Below, one piece after another: positions 5,839 to 5,860 of a DNA stretch of 5,860 nt (positions are counted from its first letter, which is position 1; each line of letters begins with the position of its first letter). Made by a program: the position numbers and the translations under genes. The DNA comes from an uncultured Clostridia bacterium (lineage in GTDB: Bacteria > Bacillota > Clostridia > Christensenellales > UBA1242): contig CAMOCI010000045.1 of the NCBI GenBank assembly GCA_946610635.1, positions 1-5,860 on the forward strand. Reading direction: 5' to 3'. The notes beneath the pieces were generated by a model that was not told the DNA's origin, did not search any database, and saw only the letters and a program-made list of their open reading frames with translations.

Positions 5839-5860
5839 ATGGTAGAGTTTTTAGGACAAG
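5839..5860 (+). CDS. 5' end of the next gene, cut by the window edge (possibly phoH)
   Basis: An ATG preceded by AGGAG (5829-5833), five bases away, begins a frame encoding MVEFLGQ before the window ends. Seven residues cannot identify a protein. In B. subtilis and many Firmicutes the gene after yqfD is phoH, an NTP-binding PhoH-family protein, so that is the default expectation by synteny only. Confidence 0.5.

Overview
The window reads as chromosomal core sequence of a very AT-rich, low-GC Gram-positive bacterium (Firmicutes, most likely a clostridial lineage). The evidence is: strong AGGAGG/GGAGG ribosome binding sites, sigma-A type promoters, intrinsic hairpin terminators, an L19 leader-like hairpin before rplS, and the gene order nfeD - floA - small anchored protein - yqfC - yqfD. 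That order matches the Bacillus subtilis yqeZ-yqfA-yqfB-yqfC-yqfD(-phoH) neighbourhood as I recall it. TGA is used as a stop codon (nfeD, yqfC), so the standard bacterial code applies. Two genes of the YqfC/YqfD sporulation families suggest a spore former or a descendant of one. No phage, insertion sequence, CRISPR array, tRNA or rRNA was found.

Layout. Bases 1-319 hold the 3' part of an unrecognised small gene with no visible ribosome binding site, closed by a good intrinsic terminator. rplS (ribosomal protein L19) follows as a one-gene unit with its own promoter, a 71-nt leader containing a hairpin, and a strong terminator. Converging on it from the minus strand is an 8-oxoguanine DNA glycosylase gene (OGG1 type) that appears to be transcribed from its own first base, that is, as a leaderless mRNA. 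An AT-rich divergent promoter region of about 250 bp follows.

From 2059 onward everything runs on the plus strand as one probable operon: nfeD (short form without protease domain), floA (flotillin-like membrane scaffold), a 192-residue membrane-anchored protein I do not recognise, yqfC and yqfD. nfeD/floA and yqfC/yqfD each overlap by ATGA. A second promoter candidate, readable as sigma-E-like, lies just before yqfC. After yqfD an AT-rich gap carries a promoter and ribosome binding site for a further gene, of which only seven codons are inside the window (by synteny perhaps phoH).

How the genes work together. NfeD and FloA are a known membrane pair: NfeD supplies a membrane-attached OB-fold domain and FloA assembles membrane microdomain foci. 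The anchored protein in the same transcript is a natural candidate for a third component. YqfC and YqfD are membrane-associated proteins of the mother-cell sporulation programme in B. subtilis. rplS and ogg are independent housekeeping genes (translation and oxidative DNA repair). The least explained items are the 192-residue protein, the leaderless ogg transcript, and the damaged-looking gene at the left edge.
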